Assembly (NCBI GenBank): GCA_024278215.1
Contig: JAJRTR010000139.1
Coordinates: 1 to 11,744, forward strand
Reading direction: 5' to 3'
DNA: 11,744 bases
Source: a bacterium
Lineage (GTDB): Bacteria; UBP15; UBA6099; JAJRTR01
The notes below the pieces were generated by a model. That model was not told the DNA's origin, did not search any database, and was given only the letters and a program-made list of their open reading frames with translations. Positions 1 to 6,485 of this stretch are shown one piece after another. The stretch's first letter is position 1; every line of letters starts with the position of its first letter. The position numbers and the translations under genes were made by a program.

Positions 1-2
1 AT

Positions 3-134
3 CACTCCTCAGACAACGCATTGCTCACCCTGATCGAAACTCTCAACGAATCACAGACCCGTTATCCCAACACAAACCTTCGCCTCGTCTACGAACTGGT
101 GTCAAACTCTTTTCCTCCAGGTCAGGAGTCCTGA
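3..134 (+). CDS. C-terminal tail of an unidentified protein (partial, possibly a transposase)
   Basis: An open frame enters from the left edge and ends at a TGA at 132-134, giving 43 residues. They read like the end of a real protein: an amphipathic helix (LLTLIETLNESQ), then a short strand-like stretch (LRLVYELV), then a polar tail ending PPGQES. Codon choice looks coding, with many C/G third positions, and the other two plus frames look less protein-like. The pattern of a helix followed by YPxTNLRLVYEL resembles the last residues of some insertion-sequence transposases, but this is a memory-based resemblance and not a firm match. The start and most of the gene lie outside the window, so no function is assigned. 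Confidence 0.5.
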   Translation, partial: HSSDNALLTLIETLNESQTRYPNTNLRLVYELVSNSFPPGQES

Positions 135-200
135 GTTTCAAAAATACAATATCTATTTCCGAGGCAATTGCAAAATTCTGAGTCTGCTGCGGTCGGCTGC

Positions 201-1826
201 TTATCCTGTCACTGCGGGATTGAAGAAGATGAATGTCACGAGAAGAAACAGCGGAACAAGTATTGCGATGGACCAGCCTATGTAGCCGATGAAAGAAGGC
301 ATTTCAACATCGTTTTCTTCGCAGATTGCTTTGACCATGAAGTTAGGTGCGTTGCCGATATAAGTGTTTGCGCCCATGAAGACCGCTCCCATCGAGATGG
401 CAAGCAGAATCTTCTGCGGCACACATCCGCCGACAACCGCAACACCCTGCGAAAGCAGCCCGGACTGCGCCAGATGGCACGCCCCGTCCGCCCCTATGGG
501 TATCATGGTTTTGGCGAGTGAGAGGAATGACAGGTATGTGGGCGCGTTGTCCAGGAAGCTGGAGAGAGTGCCCACCATCCAGAAGAATTGCCATGGGTGC
601 TCGATGGACAGTCCGCCGGTGGAGCCCGAGTATTCGAGATAGTTCAGCGCCGGTATCATGCAGGCGAAAATCGCGGCGAACAGTATCGCCACTTCCTTCA
701 CCGGGAACCATGTAAAACCGTTTTCGTCACGAAGCGCTTTGGATGTGAAAATCATAGAGAAAGCAGCCATAAGACACATCAGAACGACCTGGATAATGTC
801 ACGGCCAAAGAATGTATCCCATTCTTTCGGCATGAAACTTCCATAAGCTATGACTGTCAGGAGCACACCGGCGAGAAATAAGAAGTTGATCCCGCCTGCG
901 ATCTGGAATTTTTCGTTTCCTTTCAACTTTTTCGGGCCGCCCTCACGCTTGAGCATCAGGGTGTCGATCAGGAAGAACAGTCCCAGCAGCACACCGATCA
1001 TGAACGCCCAGCCTTTCAGCATGTGCTGCAAAGGCCATAAGAACGGCACGCCTTGCAGAAAACCAAGGAATAGGGGCGGGTCGCCAAGCGGTGTGAGCGA
1101 GCCGCCGATGTTGCTTACCAAAAATATGAAAAAAACGAATATATGAAGTTTGATTTTTCTTTCTTTATTGAGACGGAGCATAGGCCTGATGAGAACCATC
1201 GACGCACCGGCTGTTCCTATTAAGCTTGCGATCAATGCACCGATGAGCAGAAAGGTGCTGTTCACGACAGGTGTACTCTTGAACGAACCCCGTATCATTA
1301 TGCCGCCGGAGATGACAAACAGCGATCCGACAAGCACGATAAATGAACAGTATTCGACAAATGTATGGATGGTTTTCATCTGGAGCAGCCAGAACATAAG
1401 TACGACCATCGGCGCGCCCAGCAAGAGACTGACTTTCGGGAAGTTGTGGTGCCACCAGGTGCCGCTGATCAACGGAATAACGGCAATTGAAATCAGTAAG
1501 CAGATGAAAGGAATGAGCCACAGGATTGACATTTTCCTGGGTCCGTATCCGTCATGTTCGGCAGCTACTCCATATACGGACTCTTCATCGGCTGCCTCCG
1601 CGCTGTGTGCCCTGTTCGCTTCGGCTTCATGAATATCGACACCGCCCTGCCCCCCTGTGTGCGCCGGCGTTTCTCTGGTTGTCTCCAGCGCCTGCGCAAT
1701 GATAACGCACGTGCTGGACCATCCGGCATTGTCGCACACCTGGCCGGGTGTCACGAGCAGCATGGCACACATAATCAGAGGCAACACTATCGCTGTCTTA
1801 TAAATAGTTTCTGGTAATTTCATCAT
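201..1826 (-). CDS. IT-superfamily sodium:proton antiporter (NhaD/CitMHS_2-like)
   Basis: Predicted inner-membrane cation/proton antiporter of 541 residues. The membrane domain begins near residue 99 and shows about 11-12 hydrophobic segments. The two halves carry the related re-entrant motifs expected of the ion-transporter fold: NIGGSLTPLGDPPLFLG (about 239-255) and GANTYIGNAPNFMV (about 485-498). Further typical motifs are GTAGASMVLIRPML (204-217) and SSFLDNAPTYLSFL (422-435). This combination is usual for proteins annotated as sodium:proton antiporters or putative citrate transporters, so the exact substrate is not settled. Residues 8-27 look like a signal peptide or signal anchor, followed by a polar, His/Glu/Ala-rich linker (about 48-97) that most relatives would lack. 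GGAGG lies 2 nt from the first ATG and 5 nt from the second (1823), so the second Met may be the true start. The gene appears monocistronic. Confidence 0.85.
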   Translation of the reverse strand: MMKLPETIYKTAIVLPLIMCAMLLVTPGQVCDNAGWSSTCVIIAQALETTRETPAHTGGQGGVDIHEAEANRAHSAEAADEESVYGVAAEHDGYGPRKMSILWLIPFICLLISIAVIPLISGTWWHHNFPKVSLLLGAPMVVLMFWLLQMKTIHTFVEYCSFIVLVGSLFVISGGIMIRGSFKSTPVVNSTFLLIGALIASLIGTAGASMVLIRPMLRLNKERKIKLHIFVFFIFLVSNIGGSLTPLGDPPLFLGFLQGVPFLWPLQHMLKGWAFMIGVLLGLFFLIDTLMLKREGGPKKLKGNEKFQIAGGINFLFLAGVLLTVIAYGSFMPKEWDTFFGRDIIQVVLMCLMAAFSMIFTSKALRDENGFTWFPVKEVAILFAAIFACMIPALNYLEYSGSTGGLSIEHPWQFFWMVGTLSSFLDNAPTYLSFLSLAKTMIPIGADGACHLAQSGLLSQGVAVVGGCVPQKILLAISMGAVFMGANTYIGNAPNFMVKAICEENDVEMPSFIGYIGWSIAILVPLFLLVTFIFFNPAVTG

Positions 1827-1828
1827 AA

Positions 1829-1833
1829 CCTCC
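1829..1833 (-). promoter_or_regulatory. Ribosome binding site of the antiporter gene
   Basis: GGAGG on the minus strand. It stands only 2 nt before the ATG at 1826 but 5 nt before the ATG at 1823. The second spacing is the more usual one, so translation may begin at the second of the two adjacent methionines. Confidence 0.6.
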
Positions 1834-1891
1834 AGCGATGTAACGTCGATGAAGCAGGCGGATTCGCGGCACTCGCGCTCGACAACATCAA

Positions 1892-1925
1892 ACGATCTAT
1901 ATCCAGAATAATGAGAAACTCATTA
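1892..1925 (-). promoter_or_regulatory. Inverted repeat and possible promoter region upstream of the antiporter
   Basis: TAATGAG-AAA-CTCATTA (1909-1925) is a perfect 7-bp inverted repeat with a 3-nt spacer, about 85 nt upstream of the antiporter start. A TATAGAT stretch (minus strand, about 1892-1898) just inside it could be a -10 box, but I see no convincing -35 at the right spacing. The repeat could be an operator for the antiporter gene. It also touches the edge of the dispersed repeat at 1926-1950, so it may instead belong to that element. Confidence 0.3.
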
Positions 1926-1950
1926 ATCCGCATATTTCACCAATGCGGGC
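1926..1950 (+). repeat. Solo hairpin module of the dispersed intergenic repeat
   Basis: CCGCAT-ATTTCACCA-ATGCGG forms a 6-bp stem with a 9-nt loop. The core CCGCATATTTCACCAATG recurs about 70 nt further on at 1997-2014, where it begins repeat copy A. The same module, inverted and in better condition, closes copy B at 7281-7311. This looks like a detached end of the same element. Confidence 0.6.
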
Positions 1951-1994
1951 AATCCATGTCGATCCCGGCGTGCTGCGTAATGATATTACTTCTA

Positions 1995-2170
1995 TCCCGC
2001 ATATTTCACCAATGGGGGACAAAAATCAGGAGAATACCTGTAATACAGGGCGCGGCAAGTGAGTGGTGAGGGAGCATACTGCAGGTATGTGACCGATCCC
2101 GAATCGCCGACGCAACGCAGTAGAACAGGCGCTATCGTGATTTTCCGGATTTCTTTGTGAGAAATCCGGG
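1995..2170 (+). repeat. Dispersed intergenic repeat, copy A (about 175 bp)
   Basis: This stretch matches the reverse complement of 7108-7311 over almost its whole length. Shared blocks include GCGCGGCAAG, GAGTGGTGAGGGAGCA, GTGACCGATCCCGAATCGCC and GATTTTCCGGATTTCTTTG. The right end is a perfect 10-bp hairpin (CCGGATTTCT, TTGTG, AGAAATCCGG; 2145-2169), and the left end is a weaker CCCGCAT hairpin. The two ends also resemble each other in inverted orientation (TAGCCCG followed by an AT-rich run and TC), as in a small non-autonomous element. It contains no convincing gene. Copy A lacks about 24 bases present in copy B. Confidence 0.75.
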
Positions 2171-2215
2171 CTATGGGCGCATCCCGGTATTATCACCGCG
2201 AGGGGGTATTAACAA

Positions 2216-2245
2216 AGTACAGCCCCGCTTGTGCGGGGCTGTACT
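2216..2245 (-). terminator. Hairpin terminator downstream of flagellin 1
   Basis: AGTACAGCCCCGC, loop TTGT, GCGGGGCTGTACT gives a perfect 13-bp stem. On the minus strand it is followed by TTTGTTAA, and on the plus strand by GTTTT, so it could work both ways. It lies about 200 nt past the flagellin 1 stop and before the antiporter gene. It probably ends the flagellin 1 transcript and insulates the antiporter, which is on the same strand. The stem is the strongest hairpin in this gap. Confidence 0.75.
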
Positions 2246-2448
2246 GTTTTCAGCCTAACGGCTGCTTCTGGACTGCGACAAAAACAAATCGTCATAGTCA
2301 CGACATTGCAAAAATGTTACACGCCGACATCCTTAAACAGGTTTGTCTTCATCCCCGGCATTGCAGCCGTTGCATCCTCCTTACATGCACTTGAATAAGC
2401 GCAATAAGAACCACCAAATAATACCATTTGCAACAGAAGCCTAATGTT

Positions 2449-3321
2449 CTACTGGAACAGTTGCAATATGGACTGTGGTTGTGCGTTGGCCTGGGCCAGA
2501 ATCGCCGTGCCGCTCTGCTGGAGTATCTGGAGTCTTGTGAACTCGCTGATCTCCTTTGCCATGTCCGCGTCCATAATGCGGCTCTTGGCGGCAGTTATGT
2601 TGATCTCTGTGGTGTTAAGATCATCGATAACACTGTAGATGCGTCGTTCCTGAATACCAAGGTTTGCGCGAAGATCTGAAATCTGGTTGATGGCGCTTTG
2701 CACCTGGTCGATGGCGAACTGCGCGCTGGTTACAGCATTCAGGTTGGCGCGGTTGGAGCTGATCGCCTGGGCGGCGGTTCCCGCGCTGAGCAGCAGTGAG
2801 CTGACACCCAGGTTCGGTATGTTGATGGTCAGGCGAAGCAGAGCGCCGTTGTCCGCGCCGATCTGCAACACCAGCCCATTTGCGCCGCCGCCGGAGTACA
2901 ATCCACTGAACATAACCTTCGTGTTGAATGTCACTGCGTGGGATTTACGTTCGATCTCCGCCTTGAGGCTTGCCATCTCGTTGTCGAGCCTTCCAAGGTC
3001 TGCGCTTGTAAGTGTCGCCTCATTGCTTGCGCGGACCGCAAGGTCGCGCATTCGCAGGAGCATATCCTGTGTTTCCGCAAGTGAGCCGTCTACTGTGTGA
3101 ATCAGGTTTACACCGTCTTCAGCATTCTGAATTGCGACTCTCGTGCCGCCTATCTGGGCAGCCATGCTCTCTGCTATCGCCAATCCACTCGGATTGTCGG
3201 CGGCTTTGTTGATCTGTAGTCCGGAGGACAATCTCTCCAGTGAGGTGCGCAGCCCCAGGTTCGTCAGTCTCAGGTTGTTGAGGCCTATCATTGCGCTGAT
3301 ATTCGTGTTGATAATAGTCAA
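2449..3321 (-). CDS. fliC: Flagellin 1 (TTG start)
   Basis: Structural subunit of the flagellar filament, exported through the flagellar type III system. The 290-residue protein has the classical N-terminal D0/D1 coiled segment (INTNISAMIGLNNL at the start, LSSGLQINKAADNPSGLAIA at about 31-50). It has the matching C-terminal D1/D0 segment (SRIMDADMAKEISEFTRLQI, then AILAQANAQPQSILQL). The middle is almost absent: only a short loop around residues 140-165 separates the halves, so there is no D2/D3 domain. I place the start at TTG 3321 because it gives the conserved (M)TIINTN terminus and has GGAGGG 8 nt upstream. The open frame extends 51 codons further, but that part overlaps the ribosome site and leader hairpin and is unlike flagellin. 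This copy is 3 residues shorter than the others in the central loop (YSGGGANG). It appears monocistronic, ending in the hairpin near 2216-2245. Confidence 0.93.
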   Translation of the reverse strand: MTIINTNISAMIGLNNLRLTNLGLRTSLERLSSGLQINKAADNPSGLAIAESMAAQIGGTRVAIQNAEDGVNLIHTVDGSLAETQDMLLRMRDLAVRASNEATLTSADLGRLDNEMASLKAEIERKSHAVTFNTKVMFSGLYSGGGANGLVLQIGADNGALLRLTINIPNLGVSSLLLSAGTAAQAISSNRANLNAVTSAQFAIDQVQSAINQISDLRANLGIQERRIYSVIDDLNTTEINITAAKSRIMDADMAKEISEFTRLQILQQSGTAILAQANAQPQSILQLFQ

Positions 3322-3329
3322 AATAATGT

Positions 3330-3335
3330 CCCTCC
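3330..3335 (-). promoter_or_regulatory. Flagellin 1 ribosome binding site, also a GGA (CsrA-type) site
   Basis: GGAGGG lies 8 nt before the TTG start within the context ACATGGATGGAGGGAC. The strong site supports use of the weak TTG codon. The preceding ACATGGATG resembles the CsrA consensus core (ACANGGANGT), so the ribosome site and a CsrA-type site coincide. Confidence 0.7.
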
Positions 3336-3349
3336 ATCCATGTATGGTA

Positions 3350-3400
3350 TTAGCCATGCCGTATATCCATATACGGCTCACCTGGGGACATTCCAGGCAT
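3350..3400 (-). other. Possible 16-codon leader open frame before flagellin 1
   Basis: After AGGAGG (3403-3408) an ATG at 3400 opens a short frame reading MPGMSPGEPYMDIRHG and ending at TAA (3350-3352), just before the flagellin ribosome site. It spans the GGA-loop hairpin, so its translation would unfold the hairpin. The spacing to the first ATG is only 2 nt; the ATG at 3391 has 11 nt. Leader 3 has a comparable frame containing DIRYG. The AGGAGG may instead be a third CsrA-type site and not a ribosome site, so the frame could be accidental. Confidence 0.22.
3358..3377 (-). promoter_or_regulatory. Flagellin 1 leader hairpin with UGGA loop (CsrA-type site)
   Basis: Minus-strand RNA GCCGUAUAU-GG-AUAUACGGC has perfect 9-nt inverted arms around GG. 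In practice it is a stem closed by A-U with loop UGGA, 36 nt before the start codon. Equivalent hairpins stand at the same place in the three other flagellin leaders with different but compensating stem sequences. A loop-exposed GGA ahead of a GGA-containing ribosome site is the known arrangement of CsrA-repressed mRNAs. The CsrA assignment is inference. Confidence 0.65.
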
Positions 3401-3402
3401 TT

Positions 3403-3442
3403 CCTCCTATTTTCTGGGCGGATGTGTGCCAACACATCACCC
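3403..3442 (-). promoter_or_regulatory. Conserved upstream block of flagellin 1 with inverted repeat
   Basis: Minus strand shows a block shared with flagellin 2: GTGTTGGC(A/C)CACATC, CCC, (A/G)GAAAATAGGAGG. It contains GATGTGT-GCCA-ACACATC (3421-3438), a perfect 7-bp inverted repeat that extends into GGG/CCC flanks. It sits where a promoter or transcript start is expected, judging by the sigma-28 promoter of flagellin 4. It does not fit sigma-28, and lacks the GC of a sigma-54 -12 element at the right spacing. It may be an operator or a second leader hairpin. Confidence 0.5.
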
Positions 3443-3965
3443 AGCGCCGATCCGAAACCGGGCACCCGGATCACCGCATTATTACTATTTATTCTTAATC
3501 ACCACTCTAATATTCGGCACAGCAGGATACTTCAGCCATTCCCACTTTTCACGTGCCGCTGTTCGTGTGGCAATCGTCTGTTGTGCATATCCTCACCCAT
3601 ATACGATCGGGAATGAGGTGCTGAAAACTAACCGGTCCCATTACATCAAAATGTGTGTCCGCCGGGAGGATGCTTTCCTCTCCAGTGGTCGCGGCAGTGC
3701 TGCGAATCAACAGACAACACATCGCATGTCAACAGTACGTCCGGCCCTGCAAGCCCGCCGCCCGAAAACGCGGGATGCAAAAACGTGGCTGTATTACCTC
3801 GAAACTGCATAATTCCGACAACAGCATGGCTCTGAAATTCCTCCATAAAAACCTCAAAGAACACTGTTGCCGCAGTTCCGACGCATCCACCGGGCCTGGC
3901 ATCTTTTTAAGCGCGCACTCTTTAAATGCCGTCCCGTATAAACCGGACACCGGCTTGAAATACTG
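3443..3965. other. Non-coding gap between flagellins 1 and 2
   Basis: About 520 nt with no convincing gene. Short open frames on both strands (for example 66-72 codons on the minus strand at 3646-3864) lack family features or good start sites. The part next to flagellin 2 should contain that gene's terminator. The best I can find is an imperfect hairpin with GCC/GGC and GTCC/GGAC pairing (about 3928-3955) without a clean T-run, so the end of the flagellin 2 transcript is not resolved. Confidence 0.5.
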
Positions 3966-4847
3966 TTACTGCAACAATTGCAGTACGGACTGTGGTTGCG
4001 CGTTGGCCTGTGCGAGAATCGACGTACCGCTCTGCTGGAGTATCTGGAGCCTTGTGAACTCGCTGATCTCCTTTGCCATGTCCGCATCCATAATGCGGCT
4101 CTTGGCGGCGGAAATGTTGATATCCGTTGTGTTCAGGTCGTCGATTATGTGGTAAATACGTCGTTCCTGAATGCCAAGGTTCGCGCGAAGATCGGAAATC
4201 TGGTTGATGGCGCTTTGCACCTGGTCGATGGCGAACTGCGCGCTGGTTACAACATTCAGGTTGGCGCGGTTGGAGCTGATCGCCTGGGCGGCGGTTCCCG
4301 CACTGAGCAGCAGTGAGCTGACTCCGAGGTTCGGTATGTTGATGGTCAGGCGAAGAAGGGCGCCGTTGTCCGCGCCTATCTGCAACACCTGTCCATTTGC
4401 CGCCGTTCCCTGATTGCCCGAGAACAATCCGCTGAACACAACCTTCGTGTTGAATGTCACTGCGTGGGATTTGCGTTCGATCTCCGCCTTGAGGCTTGTC
4501 ATCTCGTTGTCGAGCCTTTGAAGGTCTGCGCTTGTGAGTGTCGCCTCATTGCTGGCACGGACCGCAAGGTCGCGCATTCGCAGGAGCATATCCTGTGTTT
4601 CCGCAAGTGAGCCATCTACTGTGTGAATCAGGTTTACACCGTCTTCAGCATTCTGGATCGCGACTCTCGTACCACCTATCTGGGCCTGCATTCCTTCCGC
4701 TATCGCAAGTCCGCTCGGGTTGTCCGCAGACTTGTTGATCTGCAGTCCCGAGGACAGTCTTTCAAGGGACGTTCTCAGTCCCAGGTTCGTCAGCCTCAAG
4801 TTGTTGAGGCCGATCATTGCACTGATGTTCGTGTTGATAACAGTCAA
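3966..4847 (-). CDS. fliC: Flagellin 2 (TTG start)
   Basis: Filament subunit of 293 residues with the same D0/D1-only architecture as flagellin 1. It has INTNISAMIGLNNL and LSSGLQINKSADNPSGLAIA at the N-terminus, a small central loop FSGNQGTAANGQVLQ, and SRIMDADMAKEISEF with ILAQANAQPQSVLQLLQ at the C-terminus. The start is taken at TTG 4847, giving (M)TVINTN, with GGAGG 8 nt upstream. The frame is open for 14 more codons to an ATG at 4889, but that ATG lies inside the conserved leader hairpin, so the longer form is less likely. DNA identity to flagellin 1 is very high in the region encoding the C-terminal half, including silent positions, which points to recent duplication or gene conversion. 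The gene has its own leader and appears monocistronic. Confidence 0.93.
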   Translation of the reverse strand: MTVINTNISAMIGLNNLRLTNLGLRTSLERLSSGLQINKSADNPSGLAIAEGMQAQIGGTRVAIQNAEDGVNLIHTVDGSLAETQDMLLRMRDLAVRASNEATLTSADLQRLDNEMTSLKAEIERKSHAVTFNTKVVFSGLFSGNQGTAANGQVLQIGADNGALLRLTINIPNLGVSSLLLSAGTAAQAISSNRANLNVVTSAQFAIDQVQSAINQISDLRANLGIQERRIYHIIDDLNTTDINISAAKSRIMDADMAKEISEFTRLQILQQSGTSILAQANAQPQSVLQLLQ

Positions 4848-4855
4848 ATCAAAAT

Positions 4856-4860
4856 CCTCC
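4856..4860 (-). promoter_or_regulatory. Flagellin 2 ribosome binding site, also a GGA site
   Basis: GGAGG stands 8 nt before TTG in the context AGGATGGAGGATTTTG. An ATG overlaps the site itself and cannot be served by it, which supports the TTG downstream as the start. Confidence 0.7.
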
Positions 4861-4877
4861 ATCCTGGTTTTAGCCGA

Positions 4878-4895
4878 CAGGATGTCCATATCCTG
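4878..4895 (-). promoter_or_regulatory. Flagellin 2 leader hairpin with UGGA loop (CsrA-type site)
   Basis: Minus-strand RNA CAGGAUAU-GG-ACAUCCUG pairs over 8 positions with a single A-C mismatch near the loop, exposing UGGA 30 nt before the start. The stem bases differ from those of the other three leaders but still pair, which argues for selection on structure. Confidence 0.6.
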
Positions 4896-4919
4896 CCCGT
4901 TCGGTGCTTCCGAACTGTG

Positions 4920-4958
4920 CCTCCTATTTCCGGGTAGATGTGGGCCAACACCCTACCC
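4920..4958 (-). promoter_or_regulatory. Conserved upstream block of flagellin 2 with inverted repeat
   Basis: Same block as upstream of flagellin 1: GTGTTGGCCCACATC, then CCCGGAAATAGGAGG. Arms GGGTAG (4932-4937) and CTACCC (4953-4958), plus GTG/CAC inside, pair around a GGCCAA loop on the plus strand. The outer arm sequence differs from that of flagellin 1 yet still pairs. No sigma-28 promoter is visible. AGGAGG (4920-4925) is followed by no start codon at usable distance here, so in this leader it is not a ribosome site for a leader peptide. Confidence 0.5.
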
Positions 4959-5585
4959 TGCCGCACCCTCGCAACTACTTTAACTTCTTGCGCTAATCTT
5001 TCGGTGTGGCTTGAATAGTAATTTTCGACCGCGCCCTATCGCAAAACACGGCGCAGACGCTACGGACATAACTGTCCCAATATGAAACCCGGCCTGTGCT
5101 GAAACAACAGGTGTTCACTGAAGCCACCCCGACATCGTCGAAGCGTTTTCGGTGCGCGTTTTCAAAAACGCTCACGTGCAGGCATAGCTCAAGTTCACCG
5201 TCGTTCAGGCTTCATTTCATAAGCGACCGGTATCATTCACAGGCTTCAGCCCACAAATATACCGTTATGCCCGGCGACCCATACGGGTGTTCTTGCAAGT
5301 TCCAGTAGGATCAGGATCCTGAAAAAACACTGTGTTCCTTAAACTACACACACCCGCAGGCCGCGCTATATTATCCGGCATGACATCCAGCCGGAAATAT
5401 TCAATGCCTTCAACCGTCCACATGGCGGTTTCCACACACCTGCCGGTATCACCGGCATTCCGTGTGCGTGGGAGTTTCGGAATACGATTTCCGAATTTCA
5501 GATGCCCCCGGAAATCTACAAATAACCGGCTCCGTGAACGGCTGATATCGCTATATTGTTGATACCCTTCTTAAAAAGGGCGGAT
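4959..5585. other. Non-coding gap between flagellins 2 and 3
   Basis: About 630 nt with no convincing gene; the 60-76 codon open frames have no recognisable features. It holds several hairpins: TGCCGGT-ATC-ACCGGCA (5441-5457) inside CACAC/GTGTG arms, TTCGGAA/TTCCGAA (5476-5495), and the 12-bp palindrome TCAGGATCCTGA (5311-5322). The cluster at 5430-5520 lies about 70-150 nt past the flagellin 3 stop and may serve as its transcript end, though none has a clear T-run. Confidence 0.5.
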
Positions 5586-6467
5586 TTACTGCATAAGCTG
5601 CAACACACTCTGCGGCTGCGCGTTTGCCTGGGCCAGGATCGCCGTGCCGCTCTGCTGGAGTATCTGGAGCCTCGTGAATTCGCTGATCTCCTTTGCCATG
5701 TCCGCGTCCATAATGCGACTCTTGGCGGCGGAAATATTGATGTCTGTTGTGTTCAGGTCATCTATGATGTGATAAATGCGTCGTTCCTGGATTCCAAGAT
5801 TGGCTCTCAGGTCCGATATCTGGTTGATGGCGCTCTGCACCTGGTCGATGGCGAACTGCGCGCTGGTTACAGCATTCAGGTTGGCGCGGTTGGAGCTGAT
5901 CGCCTGGGCGGCGGTTCCCGCGCTGAGCAGCAGTGAGCTGACACCCAGATTCGGTATGTTGATGGTCAGGCGAAGAAGGGCACCGTTGTCTGCGCCTATC
6001 TGCAACACCTGTCCATTTGCCGCCGTTCCCTGATTGCCGGAGTATAATCCGCTGAACAGTACCTTCGTGTTGAATGTTACCGCGTGGGATTTGCGTTCGA
6101 TCTCCGCCTTGAGGCTTGCCATCTCGTTGTCGAGCCTTTGAAGGTCCGCGCTTGTGAGGGTCGCCTCATTGCTGGCACGTACCGCGAGGTCCCGCATCCG
6201 CATAAGGATGTCCTGCGTTTCGGCCAGTGAGCCGTCGGCCGTATGAATCAGGTTTACTCCATCTTCCGCATTCTGAACCGCAGTTCTTATCCCACCCAAC
6301 TGGGCCTGCATTCCTTCTGCTATCGCAAGTCCACTGGGGTCATCCGCCGCTTTGTTGATACGCAGCCCGGACGAGAGCCTCTCGAGCGATGTTTTCAGCC
6401 CGACATTCGTCAGTCTCAGGTTGTTAAGACCTATCATTGCGCTAATGTTTGTGTTAATAATTGTCAT
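5586..6467 (-). CDS. fliC: Flagellin 3 (ATG start, apparent chimera)
   Basis: Filament subunit, 293 residues, D0/D1-only. It starts at ATG 6467 (MTIINTNISAMIGLNNL), with GGAG 10 nt upstream, a weaker and more distant ribosome site than in the other copies. Up to about residue 95 it carries the flagellin 4 variants: GLKTS, LRINKAADDPSG, GGIRTA, LIHTADG and QDILMRM. From about residue 110 on it carries the flagellin 2 variants: SGNQGTAANGQVLQIGADNG, ALLRLTINIPN, SLLLSAG, YHIIDDLNTTDINIS and DADMAKEISE. Silent sites follow the same switch. The gene therefore looks like the product of recombination between paralogues. It has its own leader with the UGGA hairpin. Confidence 0.94.
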   Translation of the reverse strand: MTIINTNISAMIGLNNLRLTNVGLKTSLERLSSGLRINKAADDPSGLAIAEGMQAQLGGIRTAVQNAEDGVNLIHTADGSLAETQDILMRMRDLAVRASNEATLTSADLQRLDNEMASLKAEIERKSHAVTFNTKVLFSGLYSGNQGTAANGQVLQIGADNGALLRLTINIPNLGVSSLLLSAGTAAQAISSNRANLNAVTSAQFAIDQVQSAINQISDLRANLGIQERRIYHIIDDLNTTDINISAAKSRIMDADMAKEISEFTRLQILQQSGTAILAQANAQPQSVLQLMQ

Positions 6468-6477
6468 TTTTCAATTT

Positions 6478-6481
6478 CTCC
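6478..6481 (-). promoter_or_regulatory. Flagellin 3 ribosome binding site (weak)
   Basis: GGAG in AAGGATGGAGAAATTG stands 10 nt before the ATG. Compared with GGAGG at 6-8 nt in the other three copies, this site should be weaker, partly balanced by the ATG start codon. Confidence 0.55.
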
Positions 6482-6485
6482 ATCC

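Noticed and set aside
1926-2020. Two close copies of CCGCATATTTCACCAATG as a CRISPR start.
   Set aside because: Only two copies, each a self-complementary hairpin that belongs to the dispersed repeat; no regular spacer series.
3421-3442. A sigma-54 promoter reading of TTGGCAC upstream of flagellin 1.
   Set aside because: The -12 GC is missing at the required 10-nt gap (CC instead), and flagellin 2 loses the CAC part as well, so the invariant positions fail.
3322-3474. A 51-codon N-terminal extension of flagellin 1 (and 14 and 21 codons for flagellins 2 and 4).
   Set aside because: The extensions run through the conserved leader hairpin and the ribosome site, are unrelated to each other, and flagellins begin with a highly conserved INTN terminus.
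3646-3864. A 66-72 codon minus-strand frame between flagellins 1 and 2, with a GAGG 5 nt before an internal ATG.
   Set aside because: No recognisable sequence features, unusual composition, no supporting neighbours; likely chance.
4171-6033. Repeated plus-strand open frames antisense to the flagellins with similar proteins (for example 2687-3100, 4171-4413, 5776-6033, 7978-8319).
   Set aside because: Their mutual similarity follows from the flagellin paralogy on the other strand. They have no recognisable fold or start sites.
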